DNA from: SMWC01 sp964466315
GTDB lineage: Bacteria; Pseudomonadota; Gammaproteobacteria; Steroidobacterales; Rariloculaceae
Assembly (NCBI GenBank): GCA_964466315.1
Contig: CAYXNS010000071.1
Coordinates: 1 to 6,735, forward strand
Length of the DNA stretch: 6,735 nucleotides
Direction of reading: 5' to 3'
Each line of letters begins with the position of its first letter. Within the stretch, counting starts at the first letter, position 1. Position numbers and translations under genes: made by a program. The notes under the pieces are model-generated. The model was not told where the DNA came from, ran no database searches, and saw nothing but the letters and a program-made list of their open reading frames with translations. Below, piece by piece: positions 1 through 5,402 of the stretch.

Positions 1-594
1 CCCCGTAGCCGGATCCAGCCTGCCCACATACGCTTCGTTCACGGCTGTGAACCAGATACCGCCCGTGCCGTCCTCGACGAGACCGTGCGGCCCGGAGTCA
101 GGTGTCTCGAGCTGGAACTCGCGCATTTCACCGGACGTGGGATCAACGCGTCCGAGCTTATTAACGAACTGGCCGGTCCACCAGATCGAGCCGTCGGCGG
201 CCCAGAGTGGATCGTGCGGCCTCGATCCCAGTGTTGGAGCGAGCCATTCGCTGATCTTGACGGTCTCGGGGCCCGGGATGAGCACGGGCGCCGTGTCCGG
301 CTTCGTTGGGAAGTTCGTGGCCAGGTAGTCGACAATGACGTCGGCCTGCTCACTCGGCAGCAGCATCATCGTGGCGAGGAGCTTCTGCCAGCCCGCGTGA
401 TCGTTACCCACGTAGTTGGGAACGAAGTCGAGCTGGTGGCATGCGATGCAGAGGCCCTCGACCATCGCTTTTCCGTCGCCATCGGGCAACACGACGGGCG
501 GTCTGTTGGGCTGAGCGAAAAGATTCGCCGAAAAAGTTACCGCCCCTATGAATGCCACCGCCAGGAATGTTGTTGTTGTCGTTCTCGGTCGCAT
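1..594 (-). CDS. Secreted heme c / virginiamycin B lyase-like propeller protein (partial, C-terminus off the left edge)
   Basis: The visible 198 residues start at ATG 594-592, preceded by a good ribosome binding site (GGAGGT at 608-603, 8 bases upstream), and stay open to the window edge. Residues 1-27 are a Sec signal peptide (basic start, five threonines, hydrophobic core, likely cleavage after NLFA). A class I cytochrome c motif CIACH lies at 49-53, with M76/M77 in a following helix as possible distal heme ligands. From about residue 118 the sequence changes to Vgb-type repeats: PHDPLWAADGSIWWTG, then NKLGRVDPTSGEMREFQL, then PHGLVEDGTGGIWFT and VGRLDPATG. These repeats build the beta-propeller of the virginiamycin B lyase/SMP-30-like group. 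The product is probably a periplasmic electron-carrying protein with a propeller of unknown ligand. Lyase activity should not be assumed, because the residues needed for it would lie outside the window. The heme and propeller calls are strong; the biological role is unknown. Confidence 0.88.
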   Translation of the reverse strand, partial: MRPRTTTTTFLAVAFIGAVTFSANLFAQPNRPPVVLPDGDGKAMVEGLCIACHQLDFVPNYVGNDHAGWQKLLATMMLLPSEQADVIVDYLATNFPTKPDTAPVLIPGPETVKISEWLAPTLGSRPHDPLWAADGSIWWTGQFVNKLGRVDPTSGEMREFQLETPDSGPHGLVEDGTGGIWFTAVNEAYVGRLDPATG

Positions 595-602
595 CGTTCG
601 TT

Positions 603-608
603 ACCTCC
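603..608 (-). promoter_or_regulatory. Ribosome binding site of the heme c/propeller gene
   Basis: GGAGGT on the minus strand lies 8 bases before ATG 594. It fixes this start, which is also supported by the signal peptide that follows directly. Confidence 0.75.
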
Positions 609-709
609 CATCAAGGAACCGTTGGTATCCGCGCATGAAGAATAACCTAGTGCAAATATAACTTCCCCTAGCCGCAGCTCGACGCCATTACCATTAACAC
701 TCGTTCACG

Positions 710-957
710 TTAGTCTTTGCCCCAGCGCCAACGCAGTTTCTCGCCCTTGCTCCAGCAGATCACGATGAGTCCCACCGTGGTAGGCGCCAGGTACGTATAG
801 AATAGGCGGTTCTGGCCGGGCGGGAAATAGCGGATGCCGCCGAACAGCAGGACGAGATAACCCAGAAGCACGAACCAGCCCTGCCAGGTGACGGGGAACC
901 CCAGCCCCAGCCATAGCGCTTAGCGGGAAACCAGTACGTTATCTCCTTGTCACCCAC
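710..957 (-). pseudogene. Small two-helix membrane protein, broken by a one-base frameshift
   Basis: The gene begins at GTG 957 with AGGTGA (969-964) 6 bases upstream and encodes MGDKEITYWFPAKRYGWGWG. It then continues in a different frame as FPVTWQGWFVLLGYLVLLFG, an interhelical GIRYFPPGQNRLFYTY, a second hydrophobic segment APTTVGLIVICWSKG, and a basic tail KLRWRWGKD ending at TAA 712-710. Restoring one base in the four-base run at 899-902 (GGGG on the coding strand) joins both parts into a coherent 82-residue protein. The joined protein has an amphipathic aromatic N-terminus and two transmembrane helices at about 26-40 and 58-69. I recognise this pattern (YWFPAKRYGWGWG...TWQGW) as a recurring uncharacterised small inner-membrane protein of proteobacteria; no function is known to me. 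Because the frame breaks in a homopolymer and both halves look well preserved, a sequencing error is about as likely as a real mutation. It lies 115 bases upstream of, and co-directional with, the heme c/propeller gene. Confidence 0.78.
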
Positions 958-1082
958 GGACCGTCACCTAACCCCTACTCGAGTATCTCTACGGTTCGCC
1001 ATATTCGTTTCCCGCTATTTTTCTCCATCATCCGACCGTGGTAGGTTGGATACTGTGATATCTATCGGGGACGGCAAGAGCA
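958..1082. promoter_or_regulatory. Divergent intergenic region
   Basis: This is the 125-base gap between the minus-strand small membrane gene and the plus-strand secreted protein gene. Both starts face outward, so the promoters for both directions should lie here. It is less GC-rich than the flanking genes, with a T-rich stretch around 1004-1028 and ATACTGTGATATCTATC at about 1049-1065. I cannot place a convincing -35/-10 pair. The plus-strand gene has only a weak purine-rich stretch (GGGGACGGCAAGAG) before its ATG. Confidence 0.4.
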
Positions 1083-1868
1083 ATGAGCTGTCGCAGCGTT
1101 ACAATGCTAACAGCACTCGCAATCTGTGTGATTTGGGGATCCGCGTACGCGCAAGACAATGACGACCCGGATCCGTCGGCCCACGGCGGCGACATCTCGG
1201 GCGTCTGGACCCACAGCCCGCCTGAGTACGAGCGCGACTTCTGGCGGTTCACACCGACCCCACCACCGATGACCGCCTGGGGCCAAGAGCGCTACGACGC
1301 GGCACGGCCGACCTTCGGCCCGCGTGGCGTCATGCAGACCGAGTCCAATGACTCGGTCTACGACTGCTACCCACCGGGAATACCGCGCGTCTACTTCCAT
1401 CCGTTCCCGATGGAGATCATCCAGCTCCCGGGACGGGTGATCATGCTCTACGAGTACCACCACGTCGTTAGGCAGATTTACACTGACGGCCGCGGCCACC
1501 GCACGGACCTCGCACCGTTATGGGTCGGGGATTCGATCGGGCACTGGGAGGGTGACACGCTCGTCGTCGAGACCGTGAACTTCAACGACCAGACCTGGAT
1601 CGACCGCGAAGGCCTGCCCCACAGCGAGGAGTTCCGCCTCGTCGAACGCTTTCAGCTCGTCGATGAGGATACGCTTGGGATCGGCTTCTACTTCGAAGAC
1701 CCGATCGCTTTCACGGAGCCGTGGGAGAGTGAGCGGTTTTACACGCGCGTCGACTGGGATATCGAGGACTTCGCCTGCATGGAGCGCAACCAGAGCGCCG
1801 TCTTCGATGCGCTCGAGCAGCAGATCCGCGACTATGAGAGCGGCCAGAACGAGACCGGCACGAACTGA
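1083..1868 (+). CDS. Conserved secreted protein of unknown function (261 residues)
   Basis: The protein has a signal peptide: a hydrophobic run at about residues 8-20 and likely cleavage after AYA at 21-23. The mature protein opens with an acidic DNDDPDP stretch and then GDISGVW (36-42). Other blocks are MTAWGQERYDAARPTFGPRG (63-82), a Cys-Pro-Pro-Gly-Ile-Pro-Arg region (C95, PPGIPR 97-102), IIQLPGRVIMLYEYHHVVRQ (112-131), VGDSIGHWEGDTLVVET (148-164), HSEEFRLVERF (180-190) and a late Cys at 232. Alternating hydrophobic strands and the near absence of long helices until the end suggest a beta-rich periplasmic fold; the C-terminal 25 residues look helical and charged. From memory, proteins with the GDISGVW / GRWEGDTLVVET-type pattern are common and uncharacterised in environmental Acidobacteria and Proteobacteria. 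I assign no activity and no Pfam name. ATG 1083 was chosen because it gives the complete signal peptide; ATG 1104 (M8) is the alternative. The gene converges on the diheme cytochrome gene with 13 bases between stop codons. Confidence 0.85.
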   Translation: MSCRSVTMLTALAICVIWGSAYAQDNDDPDPSAHGGDISGVWTHSPPEYERDFWRFTPTPPPMTAWGQERYDAARPTFGPRGVMQTESNDSVYDCYPPGIPRVYFHPFPMEIIQLPGRVIMLYEYHHVVRQIYTDGRGHRTDLAPLWVGDSIGHWEGDTLVVETVNFNDQTWIDREGLPHSEEFRLVERFQLVDEDTLGIGFYFEDPIAFTEPWESERFYTRVDWDIEDFACMERNQSAVFDALEQQIRDYESGQNETGTN

Positions 1869-1881
1869 GCCGCTCGATTTC

Positions 1882-2952
1882 CTAGGGCGGTAGCGATGCT
1901 AAGTAGGCCACGATGGCGAGCATGTCGTCGGACGACAAGTTCGCAACGATGGGTGCCATGATCGGGCTCACGCGTGTGCCCTGCTTGTAATCCCAGAGCT
2001 GGCGCATCGTGTAGCTCGCCGTACGACCCGCGATGGAGGGGATCGCAGCGATGCCCTGCTGCCCGGGCCCATGACAGATACCGCACTGGATAGTCTTGCC
2101 GGCCCCCGTGGCCACGAGTTCCTCGCCTTTCGCGAGGCTGCCAACAGGTACGTAGGTTACGAAGCCGCTGCGCGGATCGCGAATAATCTCCGTTTTCTCA
2201 GGGTGCTCCGGGACCTCGATGATGCGGTTTCCCAGCGGCATCGGCGGAGCACCAGGGATCGGCACCATGAGCCCACCGTTCGTCAGACGGACCGCCGGCG
2301 CCGCTTCGGATTCAACGACGCGGATCCACTGGCGAAACGGAATGGACGAGAAGTACTCGGCGATCTGCTGCTTCTCCTCGTCCGTGAGGCCCTTGGGCAT
2401 CCTACCCATCTCGTTCGTGTTCTCCTTGCGCGGGTCCGAGTTGTGGCGGTCGCCCTTCTCGAACGCGTCGAGCTGCTGGAGGATGTACTCCGCGGGCAGG
2501 CCGGCCACATGGGCGTTCTCCATCTTGCCCTGGCCGTTGGGGTAGTGGCAGAGACTGCATGCCCTGATTCCCCTGTCCTCGGCACCGTGGGCCACGATGT
2601 CCGGCATCTCCGGGTGGTCGCCCGGATACCAGTCTGCGGGCCCATAGCCGTCATTGGCCTCCGCCTCGGTGAACGTCGCTGTCGTATCGGGCAGCGTGTG
2701 CTTGACGACGGTGTCGTCCGGCCGATCGTTGGTCGGGCTCCGGCAATCGCGCGGATTGGTCGTCGTAACGGGGCAGGGCGGTGCGATGCGCGAGTCCGGC
2801 CCTAGCGGAGTCAGGAATCCGTAGGCCCAGTCCGGCCAATCCGATGCTTGTTGTTCTGCAGGCTGTGCAACGGGCCCGCCGCCTGGAACGATGATGCCGA
2901 GCAGCCCGACGGCGAGGATTCCTATATAGCGCTTGATGCGGCCCCCGAAAAT
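1882..2952 (-). CDS. Secreted diheme cytochrome c, c4-like, with uncertain 5' end
   Basis: Two heme-binding motifs are clear. Numbering from the internal ATG at 2607-2605, they are CSLCH at 17-21 and CGICH at 175-179. Each is followed by a Met-bearing segment that could supply the distal ligand (TNEMGRMPKGLTDEEK and SPIMAPIVANLSSDDML), the arrangement of cytochrome c4-type diheme proteins. Such proteins pass electrons in the periplasm to terminal oxidases or accept them from dehydrogenases. ATG 2607 is the first canonical start in frame, but coding clearly continues upstream: 111 more codons reach RIKRYIGILAVGLLG, a basic-hydrophobic Sec signal peptide with likely cleavage after PVA, then a Pro/Asp-rich linker and YGPADWYPGDHPEMPDIVAHG leading into the first heme. 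This frame has no ATG, GTG or TTG between its upstream stop (2955-2953) and 2607. Removing one base from the five-base run at 2942-2946 would connect it to TTG 2962. So the true start is likely near 2937-2962, either non-canonical or hidden by an indel. Starting at 2607 would give a cytochrome with no export signal, which could not mature. Confidence 0.85.
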   Translation of the reverse strand: MFGGRIKRYIGILAVGLLGIIVPGGGPVAQPAEQQASDWPDWAYGFLTPLGPDSRIAPPCPVTTTNPRDCRSPTNDRPDDTVVKHTLPDTTATFTEAEANDGYGPADWYPGDHPEMPDIVAHGAEDRGIRACSLCHYPNGQGKMENAHVAGLPAEYILQQLDAFEKGDRHNSDPRKENTNEMGRMPKGLTDEEKQQIAEYFSSIPFRQWIRVVESEAAPAVRLTNGGLMVPIPGAPPMPLGNRIIEVPEHPEKTEIIRDPRSGFVTYVPVGSLAKGEELVATGAGKTIQCGICHGPGQQGIAAIPSIAGRTASYTMRQLWDYKQGTRVSPIMAPIVANLSSDDMLAIVAYLASLPP

Positions 2953-2973
2953 TCAAGTTCAAACGTAATCAAC

Positions 2974-3005
2974 AGCCGCCGGGCATCTGAGTTCGCCCGC
3001 CGGCT
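2974..3005 (-). terminator. Strong GC hairpin between the 55-residue gene and the cytochrome gene
   Basis: AGCCGCCGGGC (2974-2984) and GCCCGCCGGCT (2995-3005) pair at 10 of 11 positions around a 10-base loop. On the minus strand it lies 44 bases after the stop of the 55-residue gene and is followed by TGTTGATTACGTTTG, which is only moderately T-rich. It could end transcription of that gene or act as an mRNA leader structure for the cytochrome gene; the poor U-tract keeps the terminator call weak. Confidence 0.42.
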
Positions 3006-3049
3006 ACCGTTCGCAGCTTCGCTGATACTGCGCGATTTGCGGGTCCTGA

Positions 3050-3217
3050 TCACCCGGCACTGGGCGATGGACCGGTCTGTTCGGGAGGTTTTGCACCCGG
3101 CCGATTTTCCTCCATCTCGGCTAGAAGCTCCGCGACGAGTTTCTCCATCGTCGTCAGTTGCTCTTCGTTGAGTTGTTCCAGGCGCTCGTTGAGTTTGTCG
3201 GCATTGAACTCCGCCAT
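3050..3217 (-). CDS. Small charged helical protein (55 residues), unknown function
   Basis: ATG 3217-3215 follows a strong ribosome binding site (AGGAGG at 3231-3226, 8 bases upstream), which is why I prefer it to the longer reading from 3307, whose extra 30 residues are not protein-like and overlap the leader hairpins. The product, MAEFNADKLNERLEQLNEEQ onward, is dense in Leu, Glu and Lys through about residue 38, with heptad-like Leu spacing (L9, L13, L16, L21, then M24, L27, L31, L32). It should form a helix or short coiled coil. A Pro/Gly/Ser-rich tail (GAKPPEQTGPSPSAG) looks disordered. There is no signal peptide or membrane segment, so it is probably cytoplasmic and perhaps oligomeric or a partner-binding peptide. 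I do not recognise the family. Evidence that it is real: the ribosome binding site, the helical composition and the end before a hairpin. Confidence 0.62.
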   Translation of the reverse strand: MAEFNADKLNERLEQLNEEQLTTMEKLVAELLAEMEENRPGAKPPEQTGPSPSAG

Positions 3218-3225
3218 GGGTGTCC

Positions 3226-3231
3226 CCTCCT
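3226..3231 (-). promoter_or_regulatory. Ribosome binding site of the 55-residue gene
   Basis: AGGAGG on the minus strand, within AGGAGGGGACACCC, sits 8 bases before ATG 3217. It is the strongest such site in the window and decides the start of this small gene. Confidence 0.7.
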
Positions 3232-3247
3232 GTTCTTTTTCTACTCG

Positions 3248-3287
3248 GCCGACGTTGCATGTCGGCAGATGCAGTTTAACGCATCTG
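3248..3287 (-). promoter_or_regulatory. Two abutting hairpins in the leader of the 55-residue gene
   Basis: Two perfect inverted repeats share one base. CAGATGC (3266-3272) pairs with GCATCTG (3281-3287) around an 8-base loop; GCCGAC (3248-3253) pairs with GTCGGC (3261-3266) around a 7-base loop. On the minus strand they come 58 bases after the stop of the propeller remnant and just before the ribosome binding site of the 55-residue gene. They could be a weak terminator pair, an mRNA leader structure or operator sites. The A-rich sequence after them on the minus strand (AGAAAAAGAA) argues against intrinsic termination in that direction. Confidence 0.35.
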
Positions 3288-3344
3288 AATGAGCCTGGCG
3301 AAAGCAACGGCGCGCCGACGAAATCGATCTGCGTTCCTTCACCG

Positions 3345-3501
3345 TCACTCCGTCGGCACGAGGCGCTCGAGTTCCTCGAGCCAGTTTTTGACGATGACGA
3401 TTTGGGGGGGGGGGAGTGGTCGACGTATCCTCAAGGGTCCTGATCATCAGGAATCGTTCACCGTCAGGCGAGATGTCTGCCATCTTGCCCGCATCACTTC
3501 G
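3345..3501 (-). pseudogene. Remnant of the C-terminus of a PD40/WD40-like propeller protein, probably a Ser/Thr kinase
   Basis: On the minus strand the frame reads MADISPDGERFLMIR (3483 downward) and a linker EDTSTTPPPP. After a one-base shift inside the 11-base run at 3404-3414 it continues QIVIVKNWLEELERLVPTE and a TGA stop (3347-3345). The pattern (D-(V/I)-SPDG-x-RFLMI, short Pro-rich linker, then (I/V)-V-x-NW-x-EEL-(K/R)-RLVPT at the very end) is one I know from the last blade and tail of large bacterial proteins. Those proteins carry an N-terminal eukaryotic-like protein kinase or winged-helix domain and TolB/PD40 propeller repeats. Only about 45 residues remain; the frame hits a stop (3504-3502) upstream, and no kinase or further propeller repeat can be traced before dnaG. 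It is therefore the end of a deleted or rearranged gene, not a working protein. Family attribution is from recognition of the tail alone. Confidence 0.68.
3404..3414. repeat. Homopolymer tract of 11 G
   Basis: Eleven consecutive G on the plus strand (C on the minus strand) lie inside the propeller-protein remnant. Reading with ten bases would restore the frame between the SPDG block and the NWLEEL tail. Confidence 0.95.
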
Positions 3502-3504
3502 TCA

Positions 3505-3635
3505 TCCTGGAAAAAGTGGCCGAAATCTCCCCGAATCGACCTGGAAATATCAACGCGGCATGGGAATTGCTTCTCCCGGATCTCCATTCGGTCGGCTATC
3601 ATGCGAGGTCCGTTCGTGACATTCCATAACCGCGC
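3505..3635 (+). promoter_or_regulatory. Region upstream of dnaG, no gene seen
   Basis: These 131 bases between the propeller remnant and dnaG hold no reading frame I can defend. A promoter for dnaG-rpoD should lie here or further up. TATCAT at 3597-3602 resembles a -10 box, but there is no good -35 box at proper spacing. There is no rpsU gene and no clear Shine-Dalgarno sequence before the dnaG GTG. Confidence 0.3.
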
Positions 3636-5402
3636 GTGGCTTCCGAAAATACGAATAGTGGGCGCATCCCACAGCCTTTCATCGACGACCTGATCGCTCG
3701 AGCCGACATCGTCGAGGTCGTCGGCAATCGGGTGGCGCTCAAGAAAGCCGGTCGCGAGTACAAAGCCTGCTGCCCGTTTCACGACGAGAAGACGCCATCC
3801 TTCACGGTCAGCCCGGCTAAAGGTTTCTACCACTGTTTCGGTTGCGGCGAGCACGGGACTGCGATTGGCTTCCTCATGAACTACGAGCGGCTCGGTTTCG
3901 TCGAGGCTGTCGAGGCGCTCGCCGAGATGCTCGGCGTAGAGGTACCGCGGACTCGGGACGATTCCAACACCGGACGCGAAGGCGGCCTCTACGAGATTCT
4001 CAAGGAGGCAGATCAGATCTATCGCAATGCGCTGCGCCAGAATCCCGAGGCGATCGCCTATCTGAAGCGGCGCGGGATCGACGGCCCGACTGCCGGCCGT
4101 TACGCGATGGGCTTCGCGCCCGACGCTTGGGACACGATTCTTAAATCTCTGGGCACGAGCGACGCGCGTATTGCGCAACTTCGCGAGGCCGGGCTCGTCA
4201 TCCGTAACGAGCAGGGCCGCGACTACGATCGCTTCCGCAACCGAATCATGTTCCCGATACGCGATCCCCGCGGGCGCGTCATCGGCTTCGGTGGCCGCGT
4301 CATGGGCGACGACGAACCGAAATATCTCAACTCACCGGAGACGCCCCTCTTTCATAAAGGCCGCTCGCTCTACGGTCTCTATGAGGCGCGTCAGGTCCAC
4401 GGGCGGCCCGAGCAGATTCTCATCGTCGAGGGCTATCTCGACGTCGCCTCCTTGAGCCAACATGGCATCGAGCCGTCGGTCGCGACACTCGGCACGGCGA
4501 CGACGACGGAGCACCTTCGCCGGCTCATGCGCATCACCGACCGCGTGATCTTCTGCTTCGACGGCGACCGGGCCGGCCGCAAGGCCGCGTGGCGCGCACT
4601 CGAGACGGCGTTACCGCATGCCGGAGGAACGGTCGAACTTAAGTTTCTGCTGCTGCCGGAGGGACAGGATCCCGACTCCCTGGTTCGCGAGCACGGCGCA
4701 GAGACTTTCAAAGCGATGCTGCCGAACGCGAGACCGCTGTCCGAATTCCTGATCGGGGAACTTAAGATCAAGGTCGACCTCTCGAACACCGACGGGCGCT
4801 CGCGTCTGACCGCTCTCGTCGGGCCGCTGCTTGCCCGTCTGCCGCTAGGCGTCTACCGCGAACTCTTGCTCGAGCGGCTTGCCGACCTCGTCGGCCTCGC
4901 GCCCAACCGGCTCGAGACGCTGCTTGCCGCCCCGAGCCAGACAGGGGGGAAGTCGCCCCAACCGGCGCCGCAGACCGGGCGCAGCCCGCTCGTCCGGAAG
5001 GCCATCACGTTGATCCTGCATCACCCGGCTGCGGCGCTCGAGATCGAGGATGTATCCGGCCTAGATTATGCAAAACTGCCGGGCATCGAACTGCTCCAAC
5101 GCCTGCTTGAAGTTGTGCGCGAGAACCCCCAAATAAGGTCTGCGGGACTTGAAGAGCGCTTTCGGGACGATCCCGAGGGACGCTACCTGAGCCGCCTGGC
5201 AGGCGAACCGCCGCTGGACGACGAGGAAGTGACGCCGGAGGTCCTAAAGGACGCCGTGAACCGGCTCATAGAGCGCGGTTTGCGGGACCGGCAGCACACA
5301 CTGACACGCCGAGGCGGAGCGCTGAGCGATGCCCAGCGGTCCGAACTCATCGAAATCGGCGAGCGGCTGAGAGCGGGGCAGGGCCCGCAGAGCGCGGGCT
5401 GA
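3636..5402 (+). CDS. dnaG: DNA primase DnaG
   Basis: DnaG makes the short RNA primers that start Okazaki fragments and is recruited to the fork by the replicative helicase DnaB. The 588-residue product is close to the usual length (E. coli 581). The N-terminal zinc-binding domain (about 10-105) has ligands C46, H49, C67 and C70 in CCPFHDEKTPSF and FYHCFGCGEHG. The RNA polymerase domain follows, with RFRNRIMFPIRDPRGRVIGFGGR near residues 195-215. The Toprim catalytic residues are E265 (IVEGYLDV) and D309/D311 (FDGDRAGRKAAWRALE), at the same positions as in E. coli. A Pro/Gln-rich linker at about 435-450 precedes the C-terminal helicase-binding domain, ending in a helical KDAVNRLIERGLRDRQHTLTRR segment. 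The start is GTG 3636, the first possible start after the in-frame TAA at 3627-3629; the leader has no clear ribosome binding site. rpoD follows 100 bases downstream in the same direction, as in the gammaproteobacterial macromolecular synthesis operon. Confidence 0.98.
   Translation: MASENTNSGRIPQPFIDDLIARADIVEVVGNRVALKKAGREYKACCPFHDEKTPSFTVSPAKGFYHCFGCGEHGTAIGFLMNYERLGFVEAVEALAEMLGVEVPRTRDDSNTGREGGLYEILKEADQIYRNALRQNPEAIAYLKRRGIDGPTAGRYAMGFAPDAWDTILKSLGTSDARIAQLREAGLVIRNEQGRDYDRFRNRIMFPIRDPRGRVIGFGGRVMGDDEPKYLNSPETPLFHKGRSLYGLYEARQVHGRPEQILIVEGYLDVASLSQHGIEPSVATLGTATTTEHLRRLMRITDRVIFCFDGDRAGRKAAWRALETALPHAGGTVELKFLLLPEGQDPDSLVREHGAETFKAMLPNARPLSEFLIGELKIKVDLSNTDGRSRLTALVGPLLARLPLGVYRELLLERLADLVGLAPNRLETLLAAPSQTGGKSPQPAPQTGRSPLVRKAITLILHHPAAALEIEDVSGLDYAKLPGIELLQRLLEVVRENPQIRSAGLEERFRDDPEGRYLSRLAGEPPLDDEEVTPEVLKDAVNRLIERGLRDRQHTLTRRGGALSDAQRSELIEIGERLRAGQGPQSAG
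5383..5399 (+). other. GC hairpin across the end of dnaG
   Basis: GCCCGC (5383-5388) and GCGGGC (5394-5399) form a perfect 6-base stem with a 5-base loop that ends one base before the last two bases of the dnaG stop codon. It is followed by TGAGGGCGACTTTTC, so there is only a short T-run, 13 bases past the stem. It might cause partial termination or protect the dnaG mRNA 3' end, which would help separate primase and sigma factor levels. It may also be chance in GC-rich coding sequence. Confidence 0.25.

Noticed and set aside
569..583. Short TGT trinucleotide repeat
   Set aside because: It simply encodes the five threonines in the signal peptide start of the heme c/propeller protein; four to five copies are too few to call a functional repeat.
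85..645. Open frame of 186 codons on the plus strand
   Set aside because: It lies antisense to the heme c/propeller gene, which has a ribosome binding site, signal peptide and family motifs. Long antisense frames are common in GC-rich coding DNA.
705..914. 69-codon minus-strand frame inside the small membrane protein gene
   Set aside because: Its Arg/Pro-rich translation is not protein-like. The membrane protein reads in the two neighbouring frames.
1869..1881. Possible bidirectional terminator between convergent genes
   Set aside because: Only 13 bases separate the two stop codons and I see no inverted repeat with a T-run there.
2071..2805. Open frame of 244 codons on the plus strand
   Set aside because: It is the complement of the diheme cytochrome coding sequence, whose heme motifs settle the strand. 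The plus-strand translation is Arg-rich and has no recognisable motif.
3289..3693. Open frame of 134 codons on the plus strand before dnaG
   Set aside because: It runs through the 11-G tract, overlaps the dnaG start out of frame and has an Arg/Ser-rich translation. It is the shadow of the minus-strand remnant and non-coding DNA.
3447..4178. Open frame of 243 codons on the minus strand over the dnaG start
   Set aside because: Most of it is antisense to the conserved DnaG zinc-binding and early polymerase domains. I considered that it might be the missing kinase body, but it has no propeller or kinase motif and is not in frame with the SPDG tail.
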